Source: Salinivibrio kushneri (GTDB taxonomy: Bacteria; Pseudomonadota; Gammaproteobacteria; Enterobacterales; Vibrionaceae). Taken from it: a stretch of DNA of 64,000 nt. Location: positions 2,319,001-2,383,000 of the forward strand of contig NZ_CP040021.1 of the NCBI RefSeq assembly GCF_005280275.1, read 5' to 3'. The notes beneath the pieces are model-generated. The model did no database searches. It was not told the origin of the DNA and saw only the letters and a program-made list of their open reading frames with translations. This document shows, piece by piece, positions 1 to 9,211 of this stretch (position 1 is its first letter; every line of letters starts with the position of its first letter). The translations under genes were made by a program, and so were the position numbers.

Positions 1-294
1 ATGCCCGATGAATTGCTGATAATGATCAGCGGTGAACAGTGGACGGTCAACCCCAGGTGATGACACCTCAAGGTTATAAGCCACTGTGATTGGGTCTTCT
101 ACATCCAACACGGCACTGACCTGACGGCTCACGTCGGCACAATCGTCGACGGTAATGCCATTTTCATGGTCAATAAAAATACGCAATGTTGAATGCTGGC
201 CAGCTCGAACAAATTCAAGCCCAACCAACTCATAGTCCAACGCCTCAACCGGCGCGGCCAAAAGTTCAGTCAGTTGTTTCTCTAATCCTGTCAT
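1..294 (-). CDS. rimP: Ribosome maturation factor RimP, N-terminal part (3' end beyond window)
   Basis: RimP assists maturation of the 30S ribosomal subunit. I read 98 codons in frame from the ATG at 294 to the window edge; the protein begins [15 protein letters not shown] and contains the family's [14 protein letters not shown] and [13 protein letters not shown] stretches. About 150 residues are usual, so the C-terminal third lies outside. In E. coli the order is metY-rimP-nusA-infB, and the initiator tRNA gene lies upstream here too. Two intrinsic terminators lie between that tRNA and rimP, so rimP is either read through them or uses a promoter I could not identify. Confidence 0.93.
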   Translation of the reverse strand, partial: MTGLEKQLTELLAAPVEALDYELVGLEFVRAGQHSTLRIFIDHENGITVDDCADVSRQVSAVLDVEDPITVAYNLEVSSPGVDRPLFTADHYQQFIGH

Positions 295-310
295 TCCAAA
301 CCCCAGAAAT

Positions 311-331
311 AAAAAAAGGGCTTAAAAGCCC
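311..331 (-). terminator. Intrinsic terminator T2 in the metY-rimP interval
   Basis: On the minus strand a GGGCTT/AAGCCC stem with a 2-base loop is followed by seven T. It ends about 17 bases before the rimP start, so it acts in the rimP leader. With the next hairpin it forms a tandem pair like the terminators known downstream of E. coli metY. Confidence 0.7.
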
Positions 332-363
332 AGTTACTATCCGAATGGTCTTCTTCAGATAAC

Positions 364-387
364 AAAAAACCCCGAAGATCGGGGTTT
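364..387 (-). terminator. Intrinsic terminator T1 in the metY-rimP interval
   Basis: A nine-base-pair stem (AAACCCCGA/TCGGGGTTT) with a 3-base loop is followed by a T tract on the minus strand. It is well placed to end transcripts coming from secG, leuU and metY. Confidence 0.8.
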
Positions 388-473
388 AATGTAACTGGAC
401 CCTGATGCCATGCTATCAACATAAGTCGCTAGCATAGCCGTTATCGCTGGTGTCGGAATCATCTCAGCAATAA

Positions 474-685
474 CGAGAGAGTAACTCTCTGCACAAAGGC
501 TTATTGGTCCGCTTTGTGCTGCCCCCGAGGGCAAAAAGGCTAGCACATGGCTAGCCCGGTCAGCGTGGCTTTGACAAGAAACGCTGACGCGTTATTCAGT
601 TTAGCCGTTATTTAAACAACAAACTTAAATTCGGTTGCGGGAAGCGGATTTTATCGCGCCGTGCAACGGCGCCGACCGGAGGTCG
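474..685. other. Array of seven short hairpins between rimP terminators and metY
   Basis: Seven inverted repeats follow each other: 476-490 (6 bp stem), 491-519 (8 bp), 520-533 (5 bp, tetraloop), 538-556 (7 bp), 559-588 (8 bp), 656-672 (7 bp) and 673-685 (5 bp). The first three abut with no spacer. The pattern would give a highly structured RNA from either strand. I recognise no RNA family. An open frame across part of it on the minus strand looks spurious because it reads through the terminator. Confidence 0.5.
617..657 (-). pseudogene. Degenerate copy of the 3' end of the initiator tRNA gene plus its flank
   Basis: Bases 631-657 match 731-757 (the 3' end of the tRNA-fMet gene) with few differences, sharing GGTTGCGGG and CGGATTT. 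The AT-rich flank just beyond also matches (AACTTAAATT against AACCTAAAATT). The offset is exactly 100 bp. The rest of a tRNA cloverleaf cannot be recovered, so this is a partial, decayed duplicate. Confidence 0.6.
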
Positions 686-730
686 TGTTGATTGCGTTCA
701 ACCTGATATTTCACTTCACCAACCTAAAAT

Positions 731-807
<77 letters not shown>

Positions 808-870
808 TCCGATTGCGATTATTATATCGCTTTTTGCAACAAAGGTGCAAGCTAATGCCCTTTGTGAACT

Positions 871-956
871 TGGTGCCGAGAGCGGGACTTGAACCCGCAC
901 GCCTATAAGGCACTACCCCCTCAAGATAGCGTGTCTACCAATTCCACCACCTCGGC
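871..956 (-). tRNA. leuU: tRNA-Leu (GAG)
   Basis: An 86-base class II tRNA with a long variable arm and encoded CCA lies on the minus strand. The anticodon loop CTTGAGG gives anticodon GAG. The acceptor stem is GCCGAG pairing with CTCGGC. In E. coli leuU also directly follows secG. Confidence 0.96.
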
Positions 957-963
957 TCAATTT

Positions 964-1302
964 TTACTGAGGGATCTCACTGTTATCAACAGGGATTTCG
1001 TCCTCTTTTGGCGTCGCTTGCTGTTGTGTAGCAGGCTCGCTTAAATCTTCAAAACCGCCTTTTGCTTCAGGTTTGTGTGCAGTGAGGTTACCCAGCACCA
1101 AACTTAGCGCAAAGAATGCAATTGCAAAACCGGTTGTCATTCGGGTTAAAAAGTTTCCAGAGCCGCCAGAGCCAAATACTGTATTTGATGCTCCAGCCCC
1201 GAACGAGGCTCCCATATCTGCGCCTTTACCTTGCTGAACCAGAACCAGGCCAATTACACCGATTGCGGCCAACAGATAAATCACAAGTAGAATTTCGTAC
1301 AT
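964..1302 (-). CDS. secG: Protein translocase subunit SecG
   Basis: SecG is the small inner-membrane partner of SecYE and assists protein export. The 112-residue protein has the expected two membrane segments (about residues 3-22 and 55-73) around a Gly/Ser-rich loop containing QQGKGADMG. The C-terminal tail is acidic and polar. It is the last protein gene of the ftsH-folP-glmM-secG run and leads into the two tRNA genes, with the stop only seven bases from tRNA-Leu. Confidence 0.95.
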   Translation of the reverse strand: MYEILLVIYLLAAIGVIGLVLVQQGKGADMGASFGAGASNTVFGSGGSGNFLTRMTTGFAIAFFALSLVLGNLTAHKPEAKGGFEDLSEPATQQQATPKEDEIPVDNSEIPQ

Positions 1303-1479
1303 GGTTCCACCTATGCTCCAGGTTGTTGAGCCGGCAGTGTTACTTCTCAGCCAGCGCAGCCCCCTTCGTTGGGAGCGGGTGAATACTAGCGAAAGCGCGG
1401 TGACGAAACAAGAGGAAATTGCAAAAAACCTTGATTTCGACGCCGTTTGCGCAATCTATGACCACCCGCTCGACGGTTA

Positions 1480-2817
1480 TCAACAATTCGCCTTCACAGC
1501 CTCTGCGATTTCAAGCGCATAAGCGTGAACCTTGTCGGTATCCGGTCCCTCAACCATCACTCGAATCAAAGGTTCTGTCCCGGATTTACGTAACAGTACA
1601 CGCCCTTGCTCGCCCAGCTTTTGCTCGACATTGGCTTTCGCTGCCAGCACCGGCTCGCTTTGTAACGGGTCAACCGTGCCACTAAAACGGACGTTCTCTA
1701 ATACCTGAGGCAACAAGGTCATCCCGTCACTCAACGCTTTTAGATCCATGCCCGTGGCTGCAACACTGGCCAGGACCTGCAATGCCGCAACAATGCCGTC
1801 TCCGGTGGTGACTTTATCCAAGACAATCACATGGCCTGAATTTTCCGCACCAATTCGCCAGCCCTTTTCTTGGAGTAGCTCCATCACATAACGGTCGCCC
1901 ACTTTGGCGCGTGCAAACGGAATACCGAGAGACTGAAGTGCAAGCTCCATCCCCATGTTGGTCATCAAGGTACCAACCACTCCGCCTTTTAATTCACCAC
2001 GACGAAGGCTCTCGCGGGCGATAATATATGCAATTTGGTCGCCGTCGACTTTATTGCCAAGGTGATCCACCATGATGACGCGGTCTCCATCCCCGTCAAA
2101 AGCAATGCCTAAATCGGCTTTTTGCTCGAGGACGTGTTTTTGTAACGCACGGACGTCCGTGGCTCCCACCTCATCGTTAATATTGGTGCCGTTAGGGGCA
2201 CAGCCAATGGTGGTCACCTCCGCACCCAGCTCACGAAATACCGAAGGCGCAATGTGATAGGTGGCACCATGGGCGCAATCGAGCACAATTTTTAACCCAC
2301 TCAGGCTCAACGCGCTGGGGAAGGTGCCTTTACAGAATTCGATGTAACGCCCGGCCGCGTCGTTAATGCGGCTGGCTTTACCTAACTCCGCCGACTCGAC
2401 ACAAGTCAATGTTTTTTCCAGCTCAGCTTCAATCGCTAACTCAACCTCATCAGCCAGTTTCGTGCCCTCGGAGGAGAAAAACTTAATCCCGTTATCGTAA
2501 TGCGGGTTATGCGAGGCCGAAATCACAATCCCGGCTTCCGCGCGGAACGTTTGGGTTAAGTAAGCAATCGCAGGTGTCGGCATAGGGCCGGTAAAGGCCG
2601 CTTCCAACCCCGCCGCAGACAGCCCTGACTCGAGCGCTGACTCTAACATATAACCAGAAATACGCGTGTCTTTACCAATCAGTACCTTACGCGTGCCTTG
2701 TTGCGACAACACGCGACCTGCGGCCCAGCCAAGCTTTAGCATAAATTCCGGCGTAATGGGAAATTCGCCCACCTTGCCGCGCACACCATCGGTGCCAAAA
2801 TACTTACGCTCTGTCAT
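1480..2817 (-). CDS. glmM: Phosphoglucosamine mutase GlmM
   Basis: GlmM converts glucosamine-6-phosphate to glucosamine-1-phosphate, a cytosolic step toward UDP-GlcNAc for peptidoglycan and LPS. The 445-residue length is normal. The phosphoserine active site SASHNP is at residues 100-105 (Ser102) and the Mg2+ loop DGDGDR at 241-246. Near the C-terminus [12 protein letters not shown] is the phosphate-binding loop of the family. The ATG overlaps the folP stop codon by one base (TAATG), which suggests translational coupling. Confidence 0.97.
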   Translation of the reverse strand: MTERKYFGTDGVRGKVGEFPITPEFMLKLGWAAGRVLSQQGTRKVLIGKDTRISGYMLESALESGLSAAGLEAAFTGPMPTPAIAYLTQTFRAEAGIVISASHNPHYDNGIKFFSSEGTKLADEVELAIEAELEKTLTCVESAELGKASRINDAAGRYIEFCKGTFPSALSLSGLKIVLDCAHGATYHIAPSVFRELGAEVTTIGCAPNGTNINDEVGATDVRALQKHVLEQKADLGIAFDGDGDRVIMVDHLGNKVDGDQIAYIIARESLRRGELKGGVVGTLMTNMGMELALQSLGIPFARAKVGDRYVMELLQEKGWRIGAENSGHVIVLDKVTTGDGIVAALQVLASVAATGMDLKALSDGMTLLPQVLENVRFSGTVDPLQSEPVLAAKANVEQKLGEQGRVLLRKSGTEPLIRVMVEGPDTDKVHAYALEIAEAVKANC

Positions 2818-3668
2818 TATTTTTCTTCTCCTAATTCATTTTTTACGCACGCTGTCATGGCGACCACCTTGAGCGCATCAGCGGTTTCTTTCACATCATG
2901 GACGCGAATGATCTGTGCGCCTTTCGCCGCGGCTAAGGTGGCACAGGCAAGGCTACCGCCCAGAATATCCTGCGGCGTTTTATCTAACATCTTATAAATC
3001 ATTGACTTACGAGACATGCCTGCTAATACAGGTAATCCAAAGTCATGAAAAGCATCGAGGTCAGCAAGAAGCTGATAGTTATGCGCCAACGTCTTACCAA
3101 AACCAAAGCCAGGATCCAGAATGATATTCTGTCGATGGATCCCCGCCTCAGTGCAGGCGTCGATACGTGCCGCTAAAAACGTTTTCACCTCACCAACGAC
3201 ATCTTGGTAGTCAGGGGCCGCTTGCATTGTTCGTGGCTGTCCTTGCATGTGCATGATGCACACAGGCACTTGCAGATCCGCTGCCGCTTCCAACGCCCCA
3301 GGCGCTTGTAATGCGCGCACATCATTAATGAGATTGGCACCCGCATTGACTGCAGCACGCATGACGGCTGCTTTACTGGTATCAATTGAAATCCAACAAT
3401 CAGATTGCTCACGAATCGCTTCAATGACGGGAACAACCCGATTGATCTCGTCTTGCTCGTCGACATCGGCCGCACCTGGGCGCGTCGACTCGCCACCAAT
3501 ATCGAGAATGGTGGCGCCGTCTGCGAGCATCTGCATCGCACGTTCGACCGCTTTATCACAGTGCTGAAATTGGCCGCCATCGGAAAAGGAATCTGGCGTG
3601 ACGTTTAAGACCCCCATGATGACGGGGCGGGTCAGAGAGAGTGTGAGGTTATTGTGTGTTATTTGCAT
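2817..3668 (-). CDS. folP: Dihydropteroate synthase
   Basis: FolP condenses p-aminobenzoate with dihydropterin pyrophosphate in folate synthesis and is the sulfonamide target. The 283-residue protein carries [13 protein letters not shown] at residues 20-32 and the second signature [11 protein letters not shown] near 57. The Shine-Dalgarno before the ATG is poor. A terminator lies between ftsH and this gene, yet the E. coli-like order ftsH-folP-glmM is kept, so partial read-through from ftsH is likely. Confidence 0.96.
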   Translation of the reverse strand: MQITHNNLTLSLTRPVIMGVLNVTPDSFSDGGQFQHCDKAVERAMQMLADGATILDIGGESTRPGAADVDEQDEINRVVPVIEAIREQSDCWISIDTSKAAVMRAAVNAGANLINDVRALQAPGALEAAADLQVPVCIMHMQGQPRTMQAAPDYQDVVGEVKTFLAARIDACTEAGIHRQNIILDPGFGFGKTLAHNYQLLADLDAFHDFGLPVLAGMSRKSMIYKMLDKTPQDILGGSLACATLAAAKGAQIIRVHDVKETADALKVVAMTACVKNELGEEK

Positions 3669-3688
3669 GCGGTTTTCCGAGCACGATC

Positions 3689-3714
3689 AAAAAAACCCCG
3701 ACGTATCGGGGTTT
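3689..3714 (-). terminator. Intrinsic terminator downstream of ftsH
   Basis: The stem AACCCCGA/TCGGGGTT has a short loop and is followed by seven T on the minus strand. It sits 15 bases past the ftsH stop, between ftsH and folP. Confidence 0.8.
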
Positions 3715-3728
3715 GTATTCATGGGTAT

Positions 3729-5666
3729 TTACGCTTCAGACTGGTTTTCTGAATCAAGCGGTTTTTGCTTTTTGTCGTCAGACGCGCTCGCTTTCGAGGC
3801 ATCCGGCTTGCTTGGAGTATCATCAGAGGATGAACCACCATCGCCACCTTCCCAGCCAGCAGGCTCTCGTACATCACGGCGAGCCATCAAGTCATCGATC
3901 TGCGCCGCATCAATGGTTTCGTACTTCATCAACGCATCTTTCATCGCGTGCATGATATCCAGGTTTTCTTCCAAGATTTGCTTGGCGCGATCGTAGTTGC
4001 GATCGATGATGCCACGGATCTCCGCGTCAATAAGTCGAGCCGTTTCATCGGAGATGTGCTTGGTCTGTGCCATAGAGCGGCCTAGGAAGACTTCACCTTC
4101 TTCTTCGGCATAAAGCAGTGGACCCAGCTTCTCTGAGAAGCCCCATTGCGTTACCATTTTGCGGGCAATATCGGTCGCGCGCTCGATGTCGTTCGATGCC
4201 CCTGTCGAGACTTTTTCTTTGCCGTAGATCAGCTCTTCTGCCAAACGGCCGCCGTACAGGCTCGAAATCATCGAGTCGAGATGCTGGCGCGACATGCTGA
4301 TCCTGTCTTGCTCAGGCAAGTACATGGTCACACCCAATGCACGCCCACGCGGGATAATGGAGACCTTGTAAACCGGGTCATGTTCTGGCACCAAGCGACC
4401 AACAATGGCGTGACCCGCTTCGTGATACGCCGTTGACTCTTTGGTTTCTTCCGACATCACCATTGAACGGCGCTCTGCACCCATCATGATTTTGTCTTTC
4501 GCCAGTTCAAATTCGACCATCGATACGACACGTTTGTTACCACGCGCAGAGAACAATGCCGCTTCGTTAACCAGGTTAGCCAAGTCAGCACCTGAGAAGC
4601 CTGGCGTACCACGCGCAATCAGTGAGGCATCGACATCATTACCGAGTGGCACTTTGCGCATGTGTACTTTAAGAATATGCTCACGACCGCGCACATCTGG
4701 CAAGCTCACTACCACTTGGCGGTCAAAACGGCCAGGACGCAACAGCGCTGGGTCGAGGACATCTGGACGGTTGGTCGCCGCAATGACGATCACGCCTTCA
4801 TTGCCCTCAAAACCATCCATTTCGACCAACATCTGGTTCAAGGTCTGCTCACGCTCGTCGTGACCACCACCAAGCCCAGCGCCACGTTGACGACCGACGG
4901 CGTCGATTTCATCGATAAAGATGATACACGGCGAGGCTTTTTTTGCCTGTTCGAACATGTCACGGACACGTGATGCGCCCACACCCACGAACATTTCCAC
5001 AAAGTCAGAGCCAGAAATGGTAAAGAACGGCACTTTCGCTTCACCGGCAATCGCTTTGGCGAGCAAGGTTTTACCGGTACCTGGAGGGCCGACCATCAAT
5101 ACGCCGGTTGGGATTTTACCGCCTAGTTTTTGGAAACGGCTTGGATCGCGCAGGTAATCCACCAGCTCTTTCACGTCTTCTTTCGCTTCATCGCAGCCTG
5201 CGACGTCAGTGAAGGTGGTCTTAACCTGCTCTTCACTCATCATTTTGGCTTTCGATTTACCAAACGACATGGCACCTTTGCCGCCACCGCCTTGCATCTG
5301 GCGCATGAAGAAAATCCACACCCCGATAAGCAGTAGCATTGGGAACCAAGAAATGAAGATCGATGCCAACATGCTTGGCTCTTCAGGTGGCGTCCCTTTC
5401 ACGCGAACGTTTTTATTAAGCAAATCATCCAACAACTTTGGATCATTCATCACAGGCATAAAGGTGACATAGCGTGAGCCGTCACGTCGGGTGACACTCA
5501 GCTCACGATCGTCAAATTTTACTTCCTGTATTTGATCGTTGCCGATTTCGCGTACGAAAGAGGTATAGTCGACTTGACGACCGGCGCTGTCTCCTGGTCC
5601 AAAGCTTTGGAACACAGACATTAAGACAACGGCGATAACCAGCCACAGAATCAAGTTTTTTGCCAT
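3729..5666 (-). CDS. ftsH: ATP-dependent zinc metalloprotease FtsH
   Basis: FtsH is a membrane-anchored AAA+ protease that degrades LpxC, sigma-32 and misassembled membrane proteins. I chose the ATG at 5666 ([10 protein letters not shown]), giving 645 residues; an in-frame TTG three codons upstream lies inside the ribosome-binding region. Two N-terminal membrane segments (about 4-22 and 98-120) flank a periplasmic domain. Walker A GPPGTGKT is at 193-200 and the zinc-binding HEAGH at 415-419. The C-terminal tail is charged and Ser/Lys-rich. rlmE lies immediately upstream, as in E. coli. Confidence 0.97.
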   Translation of the reverse strand: MAKNLILWLVIAVVLMSVFQSFGPGDSAGRQVDYTSFVREIGNDQIQEVKFDDRELSVTRRDGSRYVTFMPVMNDPKLLDDLLNKNVRVKGTPPEEPSMLASIFISWFPMLLLIGVWIFFMRQMQGGGGKGAMSFGKSKAKMMSEEQVKTTFTDVAGCDEAKEDVKELVDYLRDPSRFQKLGGKIPTGVLMVGPPGTGKTLLAKAIAGEAKVPFFTISGSDFVEMFVGVGASRVRDMFEQAKKASPCIIFIDEIDAVGRQRGAGLGGGHDEREQTLNQMLVEMDGFEGNEGVIVIAATNRPDVLDPALLRPGRFDRQVVVSLPDVRGREHILKVHMRKVPLGNDVDASLIARGTPGFSGADLANLVNEAALFSARGNKRVVSMVEFELAKDKIMMGAERRSMVMSEETKESTAYHEAGHAIVGRLVPEHDPVYKVSIIPRGRALGVTMYLPEQDRISMSRQHLDSMISSLYGGRLAEELIYGKEKVSTGASNDIERATDIARKMVTQWGFSEKLGPLLYAEEEGEVFLGRSMAQTKHISDETARLIDAEIRGIIDRNYDRAKQILEENLDIMHAMKDALMKYETIDAAQIDDLMARRDVREPAGWEGGDGGSSSDDTPSKPDASKASASDDKKQKPLDSENQSEA

Positions 5667-5717
5667 GTCACTCAAGGTGTTAGCCTCGCATAACTGAGAT
5701 AGATAAATGTAAGGGTA

Positions 5718-6347
5718 CTACAGTTTATAACCTGTAGCCACAATGTAGACTTCTCGCGACCTTGCACGGGATGAGTCGGGTTTTCGAATTTTGACCGCTG
5801 TAAACATTTTACGCACCTCGGCCAAATACTGATCAAAGCCTTCGCCCTGAAAAACTTTTACCACGAAGCTGCCTTTCGGTCCCAGCACTTCACGGCACAT
5901 TTCTAATGCCAATTCGACCAAATACATCGCTTTGGGTTGATCGGCCGCCTGATTACCGCTCATGTTTGGCGCCATGTCAGACATCACCACATCAACTTGG
6001 TTGGGTTGAATGCGCTCGAGCAAGGTATCGAGTACCGCTTGTTCGCGAAAGTCCCCTTGCAGAAAGCTAACACCTGGCATGGAATCCATCGGTAAGATAT
6101 CGCAAGCAATCACTTGCCCGTCGTCACCGACTTGTGTCGCGGCATATTGTGACCAACCTCCGGGGGCAGCGCCCAGATCCACTACCGTCATTCCCGGTTT
6201 CAAGATGCGATCTTTGTGCTGAATCTCTTCTAGCTTAAAAATTGCTCGAGACCGATACCCTTTCTTCTGCGCTTCATGAACGTATTTATCGTCGAAGTGT
6301 TCTTTCAACCAGCGTCCTGAGCTGGCAGAGTGTTTTTTATTCGCCAT
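5718..6347 (-). CDS. rlmE: 23S rRNA 2'-O-ribose methyltransferase RlmE
   Basis: RlmE (FtsJ/RrmJ) methylates U2552 in the A-loop of 23S rRNA using SAM. The start at 6347 ([10 protein letters not shown]) has AGGA seven bases upstream and gives 209 residues, the usual size. The SAM-binding motif [12 protein letters not shown] starts near residue 57; SDMAPNMSG and [10 protein letters not shown] supply further residues of the K-D-K-E active site. It is divergent from yhbY and precedes ftsH, a conserved heat-shock pair. Confidence 0.96.
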   Translation of the reverse strand: MANKKHSASSGRWLKEHFDDKYVHEAQKKGYRSRAIFKLEEIQHKDRILKPGMTVVDLGAAPGGWSQYAATQVGDDGQVIACDILPMDSMPGVSFLQGDFREQAVLDTLLERIQPNQVDVVMSDMAPNMSGNQAADQPKAMYLVELALEMCREVLGPKGSFVVKVFQGEGFDQYLAEVRKMFTAVKIRKPDSSRARSREVYIVATGYKL

Positions 6348-6552
6348 GTTGTTCCTACTACGCCCACCCATCGCACCACATTCATATAAAATTCAGACAA
6401 TTGTGTGCGTTAGCTTATTCTCAAAGACAGACTTACTCTCACCCAGCAGACCAAGTGCTTGCCATCCGCCCACTTTCTAGTGTTTCAGTTTGTGGTGAGA
6501 TGGCGTTAGAATGGCATGTTTTCAACCCCTAGCAAATAGAAATCGAGCCAAC

Positions 6553-6849
6553 ATGAAACTCAGCACCAAACAAAAACAGTATCTCAAAGGACTGGCTCAC
6601 CCCCTTAAGCCTGTCGTCTTAATGGGCGCCAATGGTTTAACTGAAGCCGTGGTCGCTGAAATTGAGCTTGCACTTGACCACCACGAGCTGATTAAAGTGA
6701 AAGTCGCTTCAGAAGACCGTGAGACCAAAAACCTGATTGTCGACGCTATTCTTCGGGAAACCGGCGCCGAAAAAGTGCAGGTGATCGGTAAAACCTTGGT
6801 GATTTATCGCCAAAGCGAAGATCGCAAAATTGAATTACCACGCAAATAG
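6553..6849 (+). CDS. yhbY: Ribosome assembly RNA-binding protein YhbY (CRM domain)
   Basis: YhbY is a small single-CRM-domain protein that associates with pre-50S ribosomal particles. From the ATG at 6553 it has 98 residues and begins MKLSTKQKQYLKGLAH, matching the family start; an in-frame ATG 14 codons upstream adds sequence absent from homologues. The loop LMGANGLTE is the conserved RNA-binding turn. It is divergent from rlmE, as in E. coli, and ends at a bidirectional terminator shared with greA. Confidence 0.93.
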   Translation: MKLSTKQKQYLKGLAHPLKPVVLMGANGLTEAVVAEIELALDHHELIKVKVASEDRETKNLIVDAILRETGAEKVQVIGKTLVIYRQSEDRKIELPRK

Positions 6850-6883
6850 TCACGTGCGTGATCAGTCTGTGCTATCGCATAAC

Positions 6884-6908
6884 AAAAAGGCCGCATTGCG
6901 GCCTTTTT
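6884..6908. terminator. Bidirectional terminator between yhbY and greA
   Basis: An AAAAAGGCCGC/GCGGCCTTTTT inverted repeat with a short loop has an A run on one side and a T run on the other. It can end both yhbY (+) and greA (-). Confidence 0.85.
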
Positions 6909-6951
6909 ACTGTGTCAGCATCGGAGAAGGGTTACATTCAGTAACACTTTT

Positions 6952-7425
6952 CTATACGTAATCGACGCTATCGAGTTCGAACTCTTTGACGCCACCCGGG
7001 GTAGTGATGCTCACTTCTTCCCCTTCTTCTTTTCCAATCAGGCCACGGGCGATGGGAGAATTCACCGAAATTAAATTCGCTTTGATGTCGGCTTCATCAT
7101 CACCCACGATCCGATAGGTCACTTCTTCGTCCGTGTTCACGTCAATCAAGGTGACCGTCGCGCCAAAAATCACTTTGCCATTATTCGGCATTTTAGTGAC
7201 ATCAATCACCTGTGCCACCGACAGCTTGTACTCGATGTCACGGATTTGCGCCTCACAAATACCCTGCTCTTCACGAGCCGCATGATATTCTGCATTTTCT
7301 TTTAAGTCACCGAGTTCACGCGCCTCTGCAATGGCGTTGGAGATCTCAGGGCGACGCTTGATCAACTTGTCCAGCTCTTCTCGTAGCAGCTGCTCACCGC
7401 GCACGGTCATTGGCACTTTATCCAT
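6952..7425 (-). CDS. greA: Transcription elongation factor GreA
   Basis: GreA enters the RNA polymerase secondary channel and stimulates transcript cleavage in backtracked complexes. The start at 7425 ([10 protein letters not shown]) leaves an AGAGG 11 bases upstream and gives 157 residues, the family size; an ATG three codons earlier is too close to that Shine-Dalgarno. The coiled-coil tip GDLKEN carries the acidic pair Asp40/Glu43. The C-terminal FKBP-like domain ends [12 protein letters not shown]. The leader contains a terminator-like hairpin (see 7470-7507). Confidence 0.96.
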   Translation of the reverse strand: MDKVPMTVRGEQLLREELDKLIKRRPEISNAIAEARELGDLKENAEYHAAREEQGICEAQIRDIEYKLSVAQVIDVTKMPNNGKVIFGATVTLIDVNTDEEVTYRIVGDDEADIKANLISVNSPIARGLIGKEEGEEVSITTPGGVKEFELDSVDYV

Positions 7426-7469
7426 AAATGACATTACCTCTTTCAATCCACAGCAAAGGGATTTTGGCA

Positions 7470-7507
7470 AAACAAAGCCACGCCCAAATAAAATATCTGG
7501 GCGCGGC
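7470..7507 (-). promoter_or_regulatory. Terminator-like hairpin in the greA leader (GraL-like)
   Basis: On the minus strand GCCGCGCCCA pairs with TGGGCGTGGC around an 11-base AT-rich loop and is followed by TTTGTTTTG. A TACAAT -10 box at 7529-7534 would start RNA near 7522, so the hairpin falls at about +15 to +44. E. coli greA has a comparable leader terminator that yields the GraL small RNA. The match is positional and structural only. Confidence 0.5.
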
Positions 7508-7716
7508 GGAATTCAACGCTTTTTTTAGATTGTAAACAAGAATTCGCGCAAAATCATCTCTTATCCGGCGATAGCGTGAGCCATCCATCTGCGATCCACT
7601 TTGCGGCTATCCACTTTGTCATCAGCTCAACGAGAGGGTTGTCCGCCCCGAACCGCTTGTCTTCAAGGCTAGACAGGGTAGGATGGCATGCATGCGCAAA
7701 TAAAAAGGCTTTTATC

Positions 7717-9159
7717 ATGCTTTCCGCTCTTTTTCGCCATCTCGCTCTGATGACGATTTTCCTGGTGCCGTTTGCGTCGGCCTCGGCGGCGTCGTTAACG
7801 CTGGCACAACTGACACCGTTGCTGCCTAAAGGCAGCCAAGTCGCGCTATGGGTGAGTGATGCGGAGCAAAATCACCCCCAGATCAGTGAGCAAGCCGATG
7901 CGCTGCTACCCCCAGCCAGTACACAAAAGCTTCTCACCGGACTCGCCGCCCGGCTTTATTTACCCAGCACCTTCCGTTTTTCCACCCGATTGGTGCAAAG
8001 CGGTGATGACATCGCCCTTATTTTTAATGGTGATCCGTTACTGACTCGAAAAGATATTCGTCAACTGCTGAGTCAATTACCGCGTCGCGGTCTCGATACC
8101 ATTAACAACCTCTATCTGGATGGACACGCGTTTGCTGGTCGCACCCGTGCGCCTGGCTGGCCATGGGATATTTTAGCGGTCTGCTACAGTGCGCCTTCCA
8201 CGGCAATCACCCTCAATCACAACTGTGTGCAAGGGGCGATTTATAGCCAGCCTGATAGCAGGTTGACACGCGTACATGTCCCTGACCATCAGCCCGTTTC
8301 AATAGAGAACCAAGCGCGAGCGGTAAGCGAGGACGAACAAGCTACCCGCCATTGCGGGCTCGATCTCACCGCGACAGCAAAAAACACCTATTATTTTTCC
8401 GGTTGCCTCCCGCATCGGGCGCGTCCTCTGCCACTCAACTTTGCCGTACAAACGCCATCGACTTACGTCAAAGCCATTGTGGCCGATGAGCTCGCACGCC
8501 TGAATGTGCGCGTGAAAGGCGATATTCGCGTAGCGCGGGCACCCAGTCAGTCACGCGAGCTGGCTCGTCACCAGTCAGCCCCCCTTACCTCCCTGCTCAC
8601 CACGATGCTGCGCGACTCTGACAACCTCATCGCCGACAATCTTCTCAAAGCCTTGGGACGCCGCTATTTTCAGCAGCCTGGCTCGTATCGCAATGGCGTT
8701 GCAGCGGTGAAGGCGATATTACAGGAGGCTGGGATTGACCTATCACAGGCCGTGCTGGTCGATGGTTCCGGGTTGTCTCGTAATAACCGTCTCAGCGCCC
8801 GCCAACTGGCGCAGGTGATGCATTATATCACCACGCATCCGACACTGGGCATGACTCAAATGCTCCCCACTGCCGGCGTGGATGGTACCCTCAAGTATCG
8901 CCAGAGCATTCGTCATGCGCCCATAAAAGGACGTTTAAAGGCCAAAAGTGGCTCGCTGTATGGCAGCTTTAATTTGGCTGGGATGCTAGAAGATGATTCA
9001 GGAAAACAGCACATCGTAGTGCAACTTGTCAGTCATTATCATCCCGAGGAAGACGCGCAGCCGGAGAATGTTCCCTCGCCGATTACTCAGTTTGAGCGTG
9101 AGTTTTATATGGCGCTGATCCGCGGTCAGTTACGGCCGACACTGGCCCAATCTCACTGA
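7717..9159 (+). CDS. dacB: D-alanyl-D-alanine carboxypeptidase/endopeptidase (PBP4)
   Basis: DacB is a periplasmic low-molecular-weight penicillin-binding protein that trims and cleaves peptidoglycan cross-links. The ATG at 7717 gives 480 residues with a clear signal peptide (MLSALFRHLALMTIFLVPFA, cleavage near ASA|A). The three serine-acyltransferase motifs are in order: STQK at 68-71, SDN at 301-303 and KSG at 410-412. The long insert between the first two motifs is typical of PBP4. Longer in-frame starts upstream would bury the signal peptide. It is divergent from greA, as in E. coli. Confidence 0.95.
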   Translation: MLSALFRHLALMTIFLVPFASASAASLTLAQLTPLLPKGSQVALWVSDAEQNHPQISEQADALLPPASTQKLLTGLAARLYLPSTFRFSTRLVQSGDDIALIFNGDPLLTRKDIRQLLSQLPRRGLDTINNLYLDGHAFAGRTRAPGWPWDILAVCYSAPSTAITLNHNCVQGAIYSQPDSRLTRVHVPDHQPVSIENQARAVSEDEQATRHCGLDLTATAKNTYYFSGCLPHRARPLPLNFAVQTPSTYVKAIVADELARLNVRVKGDIRVARAPSQSRELARHQSAPLTSLLTTMLRDSDNLIADNLLKALGRRYFQQPGSYRNGVAAVKAILQEAGIDLSQAVLVDGSGLSRNNRLSARQLAQVMHYITTHPTLGMTQMLPTAGVDGTLKYRQSIRHAPIKGRLKAKSGSLYGSFNLAGMLEDDSGKQHIVVQLVSHYHPEEDAQPENVPSPITQFEREFYMALIRGQLRPTLAQSH

Positions 9160-9161
9160 AT

Positions 9162-9188
9162 AAAAAAAGCCCGCCAAGATGGCGGGCT
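9162..9188 (-). terminator. Intrinsic terminator of carAB
   Basis: AGCCCGCC/GGCGGGCT forms an eight-base-pair stem followed by seven T on the minus strand, just past the carB stop. On the plus strand it overlaps the end of dacB but has no T tract. Confidence 0.85.
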
Positions 9189-9211
9189 GATACGCGTTGA
9201 CAGTCGTACCG

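Noticed and set aside
355-546. 63-codon open frame on the minus strand near metY
   Set aside because: It reads through a terminator stem (KPRSSGFF is the usual translation of such a hairpin) and across other hairpins, and has no ribosome site.
1303-1479. Possible small gene between secG and glmM
   Set aside because: Only short overlapping frames without ribosome sites; treated as leader DNA.
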